The notes beneath the pieces are model-generated. The model was not told the origin of the DNA. It ran no database searches and saw only the letters and a list, made by a program, of their open reading frames with translations. This document shows, piece by piece, positions 16,645 to 23,721 of a stretch of 27,450 nt of DNA. Origin of the DNA: CAYLGY01 sp964383325 (GTDB lineage Bacteria > Pseudomonadota > Alphaproteobacteria > Rhizobiales > Rhizobiaceae); the NCBI GenBank assembly GCA_964383325.1, contig CAYLGY010000035.1, positions 1-27,450 of the forward strand, given 5' to 3'. Made by a program: the position numbers and the translations under genes. How positions within the stretch are numbered: position 1 is the first letter of the stretch; each line of letters begins with the position of its first letter.

Positions 16645-17408
16645 GCCAGACGCGTTTCTTTGAGAATTCGGGCTTTCGACTTGCCTATCAGGATGTTGGC
16701 AAGGGGGCGGCAGTTCTGCTTATCCATGGGTTTGCCTCGAACATGCAGGTGAACTGGATTGCACCCGGCTGGGTGGCCTCGCTGAAGGATGCGGGCCATC
16801 GCGTGGTTACGATCGACAATCGCGGCCATGGCGCTTCAGCGGTGAGTCATGATCCGGAAGCGTACCGGCCGGAGCACATGGCGGATGACGCCGCTGCCCT
16901 GCTGGATCATCTCGGTATCGAGCAGGCGCATGTGTTTGGCTACTCCATGGGCGCGCGAATAGCGGCCTTTCTTGCGTTGCGACATCCGCATCGTGTTGCC
17001 ACCCTGATCTTCGGTGGCCTGGGTGCCGGCATGGTCGATGGCGTCGGCGACTGGAGCAAGATCGCCGCGGCGCTGATTGCGCGCGATCCGGAGGAAATTG
17101 CAGATCCACTGGCCCGCCGCTTTCGTGATTTTGCAGAGGCGACACGCAGCGATCGTCGGGCCCTTGCAGCCTGCATCGAGACTTCGCGTGAGGAATTGTC
17201 CGAGGACGAGATTCGCTGGATCACGCAGCCGGCGCTGGTTGCGGTGGGTACCAAGGACGACATTGCCGGAGATCCGGAGACGCTGGCTGGTCTTTTGCCG
17301 CGTGGTACAAGTTTTGCAATCGAAGGCCGGGATCACATGTTGTCGGTGGGCGACCGAAGTTTCAAGCAGCGTGTCATCGAGTTTCTGGCCGAGCATCCGA
17401 TTTCCTGA
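16641..17408 (+). CDS. Alpha/beta-fold hydrolase
   Basis: A 255-aa cytoplasmic alpha/beta hydrolase. The oxyanion region is LLIHGFASN (26-34), the nucleophile elbow is GYSMG with Ser102, the acid is probably an Asp of GTKDDIAGD, and the catalytic His is His232 in GRDHMLSVGD. IDNRGHGAS (58-66) is typical of the esterase/haloperoxidase/lactonase-like group. There is no signal peptide. The substrate cannot be inferred. ATG 16641 follows CGGAGGGG. It lies 82 nt after dnaE and probably shares its transcript. A weak hairpin (GCAAG/CTTGC, 17424-17438) with a T6 run at 17447-17452 follows the stop but is separated from it by 8 nt. Confidence 0.88.
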   Translation: MSQTRFFENSGFRLAYQDVGKGAAVLLIHGFASNMQVNWIAPGWVASLKDAGHRVVTIDNRGHGASAVSHDPEAYRPEHMADDAAALLDHLGIEQAHVFGYSMGARIAAFLALRHPHRVATLIFGGLGAGMVDGVGDWSKIAAALIARDPEEIADPLARRFRDFAEATRSDRRALAACIETSREELSEDEIRWITQPALVAVGTKDDIAGDPETLAGLLPRGTSFAIEGRDHMLSVGDRSFKQRVIEFLAEHPIS

Positions 17409-17423
17409 GCGGGGCAGGGGGCC

Positions 17424-17452
17424 GCAAGCGGAACTTGCAGGACAGGTTTTTT
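17424..17452 (+). terminator. Weak candidate terminator after the hydrolase gene
   Basis: A 5-bp stem GCAAG/CTTGC (17424-17428 with 17434-17438) is followed after 8 nt by TTTTTTGTTTT (17447-17457). The stem is short and the gap to the T run is unusual. It is the only stop signal seen between the hydrolase gene and cysE. Confidence 0.25.
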
Positions 17453-17563
17453 GTTTTGCAGAATTGATTCTGCATGCATGTCCATGCTGTGCTAGAGAAG
17501 CTTTCGAGAATCCTGTTCCATGAGCAGGCATCCCGAGCGGGCCGGGCGTCAGGAGCGTAGATC

Positions 17564-18391
17564 ATGAGTGTGAGCAGCACTGCAAAGTCCAGCAGAGTAG
17601 AGCCCGTCGATCCCATATGGGCGACGATTCGCGTCGAGGCGGAAGCAGCGGTGCAGGGCGATCCTGTCCTTGCATCCTTTCTATATCCGACGATACTCAA
17701 CCAGCCATCTCTGGAGGATGCCGTTATCCACCGATTGGCCGAGCGACTTGCCCATCGCGATCTGGGTGCCACCCTGATCCGCCAGACCTATGCGGAAATG
17801 CTCGAAGCCTGGCCGGAATGGAGCACGATTCTGCGCGTTGATATCCAGGCCTATTACGATCGCGACCCCGCTTGTGATCGCTTCAGCATGCCAATGCTGT
17901 ATTTCAAGGGTTTCCACGCGATCCAGACGCATCGGCTGGCTCACTGGCTGTGGCTGCGCGGGCGCCGCGACCTAGCGCTCTATCTGCAAAGCCGGTCCTC
18001 TACCGTGTTTCAAACCGATATTCATCCGGAATGCCGGATGGGCAAGGGGATCTTCCTCGATCATGCAACGGGCGTGGTGATCGGGCAAACTGCCGTAGTG
18101 GAGGACAATGTCTCGCTGTTGCACGGCGTTACCCTTGGTGGCACGGGGAAAGCCGGCGGCGACCGACATCCCAAGATTCGGCGTGGCGTGCTGATCGGCG
18201 CCGGGGCAAAAATTCTCGGAAATATCGAGATCGGTCATTGCAGCAAGGTTGCCGCTGGCTCCGTCGTATTGCGTCCGGTTCCACCCAATCGAACTGTCGC
18301 GGGCGTGCCGGCCCGAATTATCGGCGAAACCGGTTGCGAGGAGCCTTCGCGGGCCATGGACCAGTTGCTGCGCATGCCGGGTGAGGAGTGA
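17564..18391 (+). CDS. cysE: Serine O-acetyltransferase
   Basis: Makes O-acetylserine from serine and acetyl-CoA, the first step of cysteine synthesis. At 275 aa it is the long CysE type (E. coli 273). The N-terminal helical domain (about 1-150, with PTILNQPSLEDAV) is followed by a left-handed beta-helix of hexapeptide repeats. Asp152 in DIHPE and His167 in DHATGVVIGQT have the same 15-residue spacing as catalytic Asp143/His158 of E. coli. LGGTGKAGGDRHP and the PARIIG ending are characteristic. It starts 155 nt after the hydrolase gene, a gap likely to hold its promoter, although I could not pick one convincingly. Confidence 0.95.
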   Translation: MSVSSTAKSSRVEPVDPIWATIRVEAEAAVQGDPVLASFLYPTILNQPSLEDAVIHRLAERLAHRDLGATLIRQTYAEMLEAWPEWSTILRVDIQAYYDRDPACDRFSMPMLYFKGFHAIQTHRLAHWLWLRGRRDLALYLQSRSSTVFQTDIHPECRMGKGIFLDHATGVVIGQTAVVEDNVSLLHGVTLGGTGKAGGDRHPKIRRGVLIGAGAKILGNIEIGHCSKVAAGSVVLRPVPPNRTVAGVPARIIGETGCEEPSRAMDQLLRMPGEE

Positions 18392-18446
18392 GCGCCCGTC
18401 AGCAGGGTTTACAGCCCAATGTGAGCCGTGCCAGAAGCGGCATCAA

Positions 18447-18465
18447 GGCGGTCGAAGCGACCGCC
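18447..18465 (+). other. Hairpin between cysE and the DUF3126 gene
   Basis: GGCGGTC (18447-18453), loop GAAGC, GACCGCC (18459-18465) form a perfect 7-bp GC-rich stem 55 nt after the cysE stop. No T run follows. It could be a Rho-independent-like pause, an mRNA 3'-end stabiliser or an attenuator for the downstream gene. Confidence 0.45.
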
Positions 18466-18497
18466 ATATCACTTGTCCCGATCGAAGAGGCCGTTTC

Positions 18498-18707
18498 GTG
18501 AAACCAGATGAACTGAGAAGACTTGATGCATATTTCAAGCGAACCTTCCAGAACGCTAATATCCAGGTGAAGGCACGCCCGCGCAAGGATGATTCCTGCG
18601 AGGTTTATCTGGGTGATGAATTTCTTGGCATCGTCTTTCGCGATGACGATGATGGAGATCTCTCCTATAATTTCTCCATGGCTATTCTGGATATCGATCT
18701 GGAATAG
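18498..18707 (+). CDS. DUF3126 family protein
   Basis: A 69-aa protein starting at GTG 18498, with GAAGAGG (18484-18490) seven bases upstream. The sequence opens MKPDELRRLDAYFKRTF, and the C-terminal half contains EVYLGDEFLGIVFRDDDDG and ends FSMAILDIDLE. Both are diagnostic of the DUF3126 family, which is confined largely to alphaproteobacteria. The function is unknown; the composition is that of a small soluble, acidic-tailed protein. The frame is open far upstream, but conservation begins at this GTG. It commonly neighbours cysE and related genes; here it lies 106 nt after cysE and 42 nt before the gamma-carbonic-anhydrase-like gene. Confidence 0.88.
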   Translation: MKPDELRRLDAYFKRTFQNANIQVKARPRKDDSCEVYLGDEFLGIVFRDDDDGDLSYNFSMAILDIDLE

Positions 18708-18749
18708 AATGACTACACGGATCGACGCAATGAAGGGGAACGCAGGATC

Positions 18750-19283
18750 ATGCCCATCCTTGAACTGAACGGAATCGCCCCACTGTTCGAGGAGTCGCAG
18801 ACCAATTGGATTGCGCCGGACGCAATGTTGGTTGGCAAGTTGAGGATCGGCCGTGATGTCTCGATCTGGTTCGGTGCCAAATTGCGCGGCGACACGGAGG
18901 AAATCGCCATTGGCGCGGGCTCCAATATTCAGGAACTCTGCGTGCTGCATACGGATCTGGGCTTCCCTTTGCAAATCGGCAGCAATTGCACCATAGGCCA
19001 TCGCGCCATCCTCCATGGCTGCACGATCGGTGATGGAAGCCTGGTTGGCATGGGCGCAATTGTGTTGAACGGTGCGAGAATTGGCCGGAACTGCCTTGTG
19101 GGCGCGGGAGCATTGGTGACCGAGGGAAAGGAATTTCCTGACGGATCGCTGATTGTGGGTTCCCCTGCCAGGCTCGTGCGCAAGCTTGATGCGACAGCTA
19201 TAGCAGGACTGCGTGCCTCGGCAGAGCATTATGTTCGCAATGGACAGAAGTTCCGGACCGGCCTGAAGCCGGCTGATGCCTGA
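18750..19283 (+). CDS. Gamma-carbonic-anhydrase-like hexapeptide protein
   Basis: A 177-aa left-handed beta-helix protein of the YrdA/PaaY gamma-carbonic anhydrase-like group. The likely zinc ligands are His67 (VLHTD), His84 and His89 (IGHRAILHGC); the spacing of 17 and 5 fits the short-loop branch lacking the acidic loop of archaeal Cam. The motif RGDTEEIAIGAGSNIQE and the ending VVGSPAR-type (here IVGSPARLVRKL) are standard. Activity could be carbonic anhydrase or acyl-CoA thioesterase-like; the sequence does not decide. A CAGGA site lies just before ATG 18750. Its 3' end faces that of uvrA across 43 nt, with no clear terminator between them. Confidence 0.9.
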   Translation: MPILELNGIAPLFEESQTNWIAPDAMLVGKLRIGRDVSIWFGAKLRGDTEEIAIGAGSNIQELCVLHTDLGFPLQIGSNCTIGHRAILHGCTIGDGSLVGMGAIVLNGARIGRNCLVGAGALVTEGKEFPDGSLIVGSPARLVRKLDATAIAGLRASAEHYVRNGQKFRTGLKPADA

Positions 19284-19326
19284 TCGGTACCGGCCTGTCT
19301 CCGGCTGCTGACGGGATCGCCCCGGC

Positions 19327-22245
19327 CTATTCCGCCGCCAAAGTTCCTCTCGGTCGCCGCTCCAGGAGTTCTTTCAGGAATCTGCCGGTGTGGCTGCGCG
19401 GTGCTTGGGCAATATCTTCAGGGCTACCGCTTGCGACGAGCTCGCCGCCGCCATCGCCACCCTCCGGCCCCAGATCGAGGATCCAGTCGGCTGTCTTTAT
19501 GACCTCGAGATTGTGTTCAATCACGGCAACCGTATTGCCCTGTTCGACCAGTTCATGCAGCACTTCCAGCAATTTGGCTACGTCATGGAAATGGAGTCCT
19601 GTCGTCGGCTCATCCAGAATGTAGAGCGTGCGCCCGGTCGCCTTGCGCGACAATTCCTTCGCCAGCTTGACGCGCTGTGCTTCGCCCCCGGACAGGGTCG
19701 TTGCCTGCTGACCGATACGTATATAGCCGAGCCCGACTTTCTTCAGCATTTCCAGGCGGTCTCGCACTGCTGGAACCGCGGCGAAGAAAGTGCAGCCTTC
19801 CTCCACCGTCATGTCGAGTATGTCGGCGATTGACTTTCCCTTGAAGGTGACTTCCAGCGTTTCGCGATTGTAGCGTTTGCCGTGACACACATCGCATGTG
19901 ACATAGACGTCCGGCAGGAAGTGCATCTCGATCTTGATGACCCCATCGCCCTGACAGGCCTCGCAGCGCCCACCCTTTACATTGAAGGAAAAGCGCCCAG
20001 GTGCATAGCCGCGCGCCTTCGCTTCGGGCAGTCCAGCAAACCAGTCGCGAATCGGCGTGAAGGCCCCCGTATAGGTGGCGGGATTGGAACGCGGTGTGCG
20101 ACCAATCGGCGACTGGTCGATGTCGATCACCTTGTCTAGGAATTCCAGCCCCTCGATCCGGTCATGGGGCGCAGGGTGCTCGCGCGAGCCCATGATCCGC
20201 CGCGAAGCAGCCTTGAAGAGGGTCTCGATCAGAAGGGTTGACTTGCCGCCTCCTGATACACCGGTTACGCAAACCAGCATGCCGAGCGGAATTTCGGCGG
20301 TGATATTGCGCAGATTGTTGCCGCGCGCACCTATGATGCGAATTCGCCGAGCGGGATCGGGCTGGCGACGTTTCGCCGGCACAGGTACCTCCATTCGCCC
20401 TGCGAGATATTTGCCGGTTAGTGAATCCGGATGTGCCATGATCTCTGCCGGAGTGCCCGAGGCGATCACCCTGCCGCCATGAACCCCTGCGGCAGGCCCG
20501 ATGTCGATCACATGATCCGCAGTCAGGATCGCATCTTCATCATGTTCAACGACCACGACCGTGTTCCCAAGGTCGCGCAAGTGGCGCAAGGTGTCCAGGA
20601 GCCGGGCGTTGTCACGCTGGTGCAGGCCGATGGAAGGCTCATCGAGCACGTATAGCACACCGGTCAGGCCGGAACCGATCTGCGAGGCAAGCCGGATGCG
20701 CTGGCTCTCGCCCCCCGACAGCGTGCCGGATGCGCGAGACAGAGAGAGATAATCAAGGCCGACATCGTCGAGAAATCGGAGACGCTCGCGAATTTCCTTG
20801 AGGATTCTCGCAGCGATTTCATTCTGCTTGCTGCTCAGGCTCTCGGGCAGGGATTCAAACCATTGCCGGGCCTCGCGAATCGACATGGCGGCAATTTCGC
20901 CGATATGACGCTCGCCGATCTTCACTGCCAGGGCCTCGTCCTTCAATCGGAAGCCGTTGCAGGCAGGGCAGGGGGAGGAGGCCATGTAGCGCTCGATTTC
21001 CTCGCGCATCCATGCGGATTCGGTCTCTTTCCACCGCCGACCGAGATTATTGACCACCCCCTCGAAACTCTTGTTGGTCCGGTAGCTTCGCAGGCCGTCA
21101 TGATACTCGAAATCGATCTTGCGATTGCCGGTGCCATGTAGAATGGCACGCTGCGCCTCTTCGGTGAGATCCTTCCACCGGTCCGATAGACCGAATCCAT
21201 ACACTTTGCCGAGCGCCTCCAGCGTCTGCAGATAATAGGGCGAAGTCGACTTCGCCCAGGGGGCTATGGCGCCCGCTCGCAGCACCGCGCCCTCGTCCGG
21301 AACAACCAGCGACGGATCGATCGCTTGCTGAACGCCCAGCCCGTCACATACGGGGCAGGCACCATGCGGGTTGTTGAAGGAAAAGAGGCGCGGCTCGATC
21401 TCGGGAATGGTAAATCCCGACACTGGACAGGCAAACTTCTCGGAAAAGGTGATGCGCTCATGCGTCTCGTTCCTGGAACGATTCGCCGCCGAACCAGCCA
21501 GTTCCTCGGCTGGCAGCGGTCGATCCGCGAACTCGGCGACTGCGATACCGTCAGCAAGACGCAGGCAAGTTTCCATGCTATCGGCCAAGCGAGCGGCCAT
21601 ATCGGGGCGCACGACGATCCGGTCGACCACAATATCGATATCGTGCCGATACTTCCGGTCCAGCGCCGGCGCTTCCGCGATTTCGTAGAATGCGCCGTCG
21701 ATCTTGACACGCTGGAAGCCCTGCCTCTGAAACTCGGCTAGTTCCTTGCGGTACTCACCCTTGCGGCCGCGTACGATTGGCGCCAGCAGGTAAAGCCGCG
21801 TGCCTTCCTCCAGAGAAAGGATACGATCAACCATCTGGCTCACGGTCTGGCTCTCGATCGGCAGGCCGGTTGCCGGAGAATACGGAGTGCCTGCACGAGC
21901 GAGAAGCAGGCGCATGTAGTCATAGATTTCGGTGACAGTCGCGACCGTTGAGCGCGGATTGCGCGACGTAGTCTTCTGCTCGATTGAGATTGCTGGCGAG
22001 AGCCCCTCAATCTGATCGACGTCCGGCTTCTGCATCATTTCCAGGAACTGGCGCGCATATGCCGAGAGGCTTTCCACATAACGGCGCTGACCCTCTGCAT
22101 AGATGGTATCGAACGCCAGGGAGGACTTGCCCGAACCTGAAAGTCCGGTAATTACCGTCAGACGGTCGCGGGGAATGTCGACGTCGATATTCTTGAGATT
22201 GTGCTCGCGTGCGCCGCGCACGGATATCAGCTTCTGCTCGCTCAT
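19327..22245 (-). CDS. uvrA: Excinuclease ABC subunit A
   Basis: Damage-sensing ATPase of nucleotide excision repair. The 972 aa open MSEQKLISVRGAREHNLKNI. Walker A motifs are at 34-41 (GLSGSGKS) and 662-669 (GVSGGGKS); ABC signatures are LSGGESQRIRLASQIG and LSGGEAQRVKLAKEL. A zinc module has Cys761, Cys764, Cys784 and Cys787, and an earlier CPVCDGLG and CPACNGF mark the insertion and signature-domain zinc sites. The frame is open 21 codons further upstream, but ATG 22245 matches the family start and has AGGACAGG before it. A perfect LexA box lies about 205 nt upstream, consistent with SOS induction as in many proteobacteria. Confidence 0.97.
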   Translation of the reverse strand: MSEQKLISVRGAREHNLKNIDVDIPRDRLTVITGLSGSGKSSLAFDTIYAEGQRRYVESLSAYARQFLEMMQKPDVDQIEGLSPAISIEQKTTSRNPRSTVATVTEIYDYMRLLLARAGTPYSPATGLPIESQTVSQMVDRILSLEEGTRLYLLAPIVRGRKGEYRKELAEFQRQGFQRVKIDGAFYEIAEAPALDRKYRHDIDIVVDRIVVRPDMAARLADSMETCLRLADGIAVAEFADRPLPAEELAGSAANRSRNETHERITFSEKFACPVSGFTIPEIEPRLFSFNNPHGACPVCDGLGVQQAIDPSLVVPDEGAVLRAGAIAPWAKSTSPYYLQTLEALGKVYGFGLSDRWKDLTEEAQRAILHGTGNRKIDFEYHDGLRSYRTNKSFEGVVNNLGRRWKETESAWMREEIERYMASSPCPACNGFRLKDEALAVKIGERHIGEIAAMSIREARQWFESLPESLSSKQNEIAARILKEIRERLRFLDDVGLDYLSLSRASGTLSGGESQRIRLASQIGSGLTGVLYVLDEPSIGLHQRDNARLLDTLRHLRDLGNTVVVVEHDEDAILTADHVIDIGPAAGVHGGRVIASGTPAEIMAHPDSLTGKYLAGRMEVPVPAKRRQPDPARRIRIIGARGNNLRNITAEIPLGMLVCVTGVSGGGKSTLLIETLFKAASRRIMGSREHPAPHDRIEGLEFLDKVIDIDQSPIGRTPRSNPATYTGAFTPIRDWFAGLPEAKARGYAPGRFSFNVKGGRCEACQGDGVIKIEMHFLPDVYVTCDVCHGKRYNRETLEVTFKGKSIADILDMTVEEGCTFFAAVPAVRDRLEMLKKVGLGYIRIGQQATTLSGGEAQRVKLAKELSRKATGRTLYILDEPTTGLHFHDVAKLLEVLHELVEQGNTVAVIEHNLEVIKTADWILDLGPEGGDGGGELVASGSPEDIAQAPRSHTGRFLKELLERRPRGTLAAE

Positions 22246-22448
22246 GCCTGTCCTGTTCCTTTGCGGGAGTCGGAGCACCGCCTCGACGACTGACGCTTCC
22301 GTCCGCAATATAGGAGTTGCCAGTTCGCTTGCGTAGTTGCGAGAGAGGACTCCGTAGTATTTTTCTGACTTGGGACTTGTTGGTCAGGAGCCAGGATCCC
22401 AGCTTGCGAGCTCTTGTATTGCGTCATTCCCGGATGCCGATGGGGCTA

Positions 22449-22463
22449 GAACAAAAAACGAAC
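22449..22463 (-). promoter_or_regulatory. LexA box upstream of uvrA
   Basis: GAAC-AAAAAAC-GAAC (GTTC-N7-GTTC on the uvrA strand) is a perfect alphaproteobacterial LexA operator. On the minus strand TTGTCA (22498-22493), a 17-nt spacer and TATGGA (22475-22470) would start transcription near 22463, inside the box. The resulting leader to uvrA is about 215 nt, which is long. A closer -10-like TATATT (22312-22307) exists but lacks a good -35. Confidence 0.65.
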
Positions 22464-22822
22464 GATTTTTCCATAGCGAAGCAAAATCGTGATGACAAGA
22501 GCGATTGACGCAGAGGCCCATGCGAGGCACAATTCTAATCGTGACGGGGAATGGCGGCGCGGCTTCGCTCCCCGGAGATGATGGCTCCGGCGAGGCGGCG
22601 AAGGACTTCAGCGACCCATTCCTGCTCACATATTCATGTCTGAAAGGGAGAGGAGCGAATGAATCCACCGGACTGCCACCTCGGTCCCGCCAGAAATCCG
22701 GGACCACAATCTGCCTGAGATTCGCGGATGGCGGGGAAGCCGCCAATTTCGCGGAGGCTCGAAGGCCGATTGCCGCACACTACTGAAAATGCACCGGCTC
22801 GTGGAAACCTGAGTCGGCTAAC

Positions 22823-22898
22823 CGGCGGTCACCGCCGAGGTTGAGCAAAACGCTCTTAATTGGGACTCCGCGCGCTCGAAATGGTAGCGGCGGAGTCC
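22823..22898. repeat. Cluster of three hairpins upstream of the ssb promoter
   Basis: Three inverted repeats in a row: CGGCGGT-C-ACCGCCG (22823-22837); GAGC-aaaac-GCTC (22843-22855); and GGACTCCGC (22863-22871) pairing with GCGGAGTCC (22890-22898), extended by CGC/GCG inside after a one-base bulge, with an 11-nt loop. No T run follows any of them. This could be an extragenic palindromic element, a protein site or part of a structured RNA. Confidence 0.4.
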
Positions 22899-22944
22899 AT
22901 CCACGCATCAGCAGAAGTTTCTCCTTCTGTCAGCACTGCCATGC

Positions 22945-22977
22945 TTGACGGCTTCCTGTCGAGAACATATAAGGAAC
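22945..22977 (+). promoter_or_regulatory. ssb promoter with LexA box over the -10
   Basis: TTGACG (22945-22950), a 17-nt spacer and TATAAG (22968-22973) make a near-consensus sigma-70 promoter. The -10 sits inside GAAC-ATATAAG-GAAC (22963-22977), a perfect LexA operator, so LexA binding would directly occlude the promoter. The predicted start is near 22980, 88 nt upstream of the ssb ATG. Confidence 0.8.
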
Positions 22978-22981
22978 GAAA

Positions 22982-23083
22982 ATGCCTGTGGAAAGCCTGC
23001 CTTTCGGCCCGGTAGCAGGCGTTTCGCGTGCTAGGACGGGGCTGGACAGGCAGATGGAGAAGTATCGATGGCAGGCAGCGTGA
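22982..23083 (+). CDS. Possible leaderless upstream ORF overlapping ssb
   Basis: The predicted ssb transcript would begin at or within about two bases of an ATG at 22982. That frame runs 33 codons to a TGA at 23081-23083 and overlaps the ssb start (23068) in another frame. The product would open MPVESLPFGPVAGVSRA and has no recognisable motif. It could be a leader peptide that tunes ssb translation, or chance. Confidence 0.22.
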   Translation: MPVESLPFGPVAGVSRARTGLDRQMEKYRWQAA

Positions 23084-23541
23084 ACAAGGTGATCCTCGTA
23101 GGAAATCTGGGCGCCGATCCTGAGGTCAGGCGGCTGTCATCCGGAGACCCGGTCGTCAACCTCAGCGTTGCTACTTCCGAGAGCTGGCGCGACAAGCAGA
23201 CCGGAGAGCGACGGGAACGTACGGAATGGCATCGCGTCGTCATCTTCAACGAGCAGCTCGCCAAGGTGGCTGAACAGTATCTGAAGAAGGGAATGAAGGT
23301 TTACGTCGAGGGGCAATTGCAGACACGCTCCTGGGACGATCCTTCTGGACAAAAGCGCTACATGACAGAAGTGGTGCTGCAGAGATTCCGCGGCGAACTG
23401 CAGATGCTCGACGGCCGGGGTGGGGGTGAGTCCGGGCCGTCTTCCGGATTTGGCAGCGCCCAGCAAGGTGGATCGGAGTTCGGCCAAGGTGGATCCGGGG
23501 GAGGTTTCTCGCGCGACCTGGATGACGAAATCCCGTTCTGA
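23068..23541 (+). CDS. ssb: Single-stranded DNA-binding protein
   Basis: Coats single-stranded DNA during replication, recombination and repair, acting as a tetramer. The 157-aa protein has an OB fold in about the first 110 residues (SVNKVILVGNLGADPEVR, TEWHRVVIFNEQLA, GMKVYVEGQLQTR). A Gly/Ser/Gln-rich flexible linker follows, then the acidic tip DDEIPF (152-157) that recruits partner proteins. GGAGAAG lies 6 nt before ATG 23068. The upstream promoter carries a LexA box, so expression should rise with DNA damage together with divergent uvrA, as in E. coli. The frame of a possible leader ORF overlaps its first codons. Confidence 0.97.
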   Translation: MAGSVNKVILVGNLGADPEVRRLSSGDPVVNLSVATSESWRDKQTGERRERTEWHRVVIFNEQLAKVAEQYLKKGMKVYVEGQLQTRSWDDPSGQKRYMTEVVLQRFRGELQMLDGRGGGESGPSSGFGSAQQGGSEFGQGGSGGGFSRDLDDEIPF

Positions 23542-23657
23542 TCGTTCTTGCACGGCATGATAAGAGTGCCGGTATGACCTTGCACATATGCCAACGTTGC
23601 TTTGCTGGCCGCGAGGCTTCGGGAGGGAGCCGGAATGGAGATTTGCGGCCTGGCGCA

Positions 23658-23687
23658 TTGGTATTCAGCAGCGGGATGACGTATAAA
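23658..23687 (+). promoter_or_regulatory. Candidate promoter for gyrA
   Basis: TTGGTA (23658-23663), an 18-nt spacer and TATAAA (23682-23687) would start transcription near 23694, leaving a leader of about 28 nt before the TTG start of gyrA. Box matches and spacing are good for a housekeeping promoter. No LexA box is present here. Confidence 0.45.
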
Positions 23688-23721
23688 TGCGATGTGATTC
23701 CCAACAGGATTGTGAACTTCC

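Larger units (their letters stand above)
22246..23067. other. Long uvrA-ssb intergenic region
   Basis: 822 bases between divergent uvrA and ssb. It contains a LexA box and promoter for uvrA (22449-22498), an SOS promoter for ssb (22945-22977) and several inverted repeats: GGTCCCG/CGGGACC at 22683-22705 and a cluster at 22823-22898. Open frames across 22384-22786 on both strands have no recognisable domain, no good ribosome binding site and irregular codon use, so I do not call a gene. Confidence 0.6.

Noticed and set aside
17453..17515. cysE promoter from TTGATT/TGCTAG-like boxes
   Set aside because: No combination gave both acceptable boxes and a 16-18 nt spacer, so it is not listed as a feature.
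22384..22786. Open frames on both strands in the uvrA-ssb gap (120 and 93 codons)
   Set aside because: No recognisable domain, no good ribosome binding site and irregular codon use; the stretch contains inverted repeats and reads as spacer.
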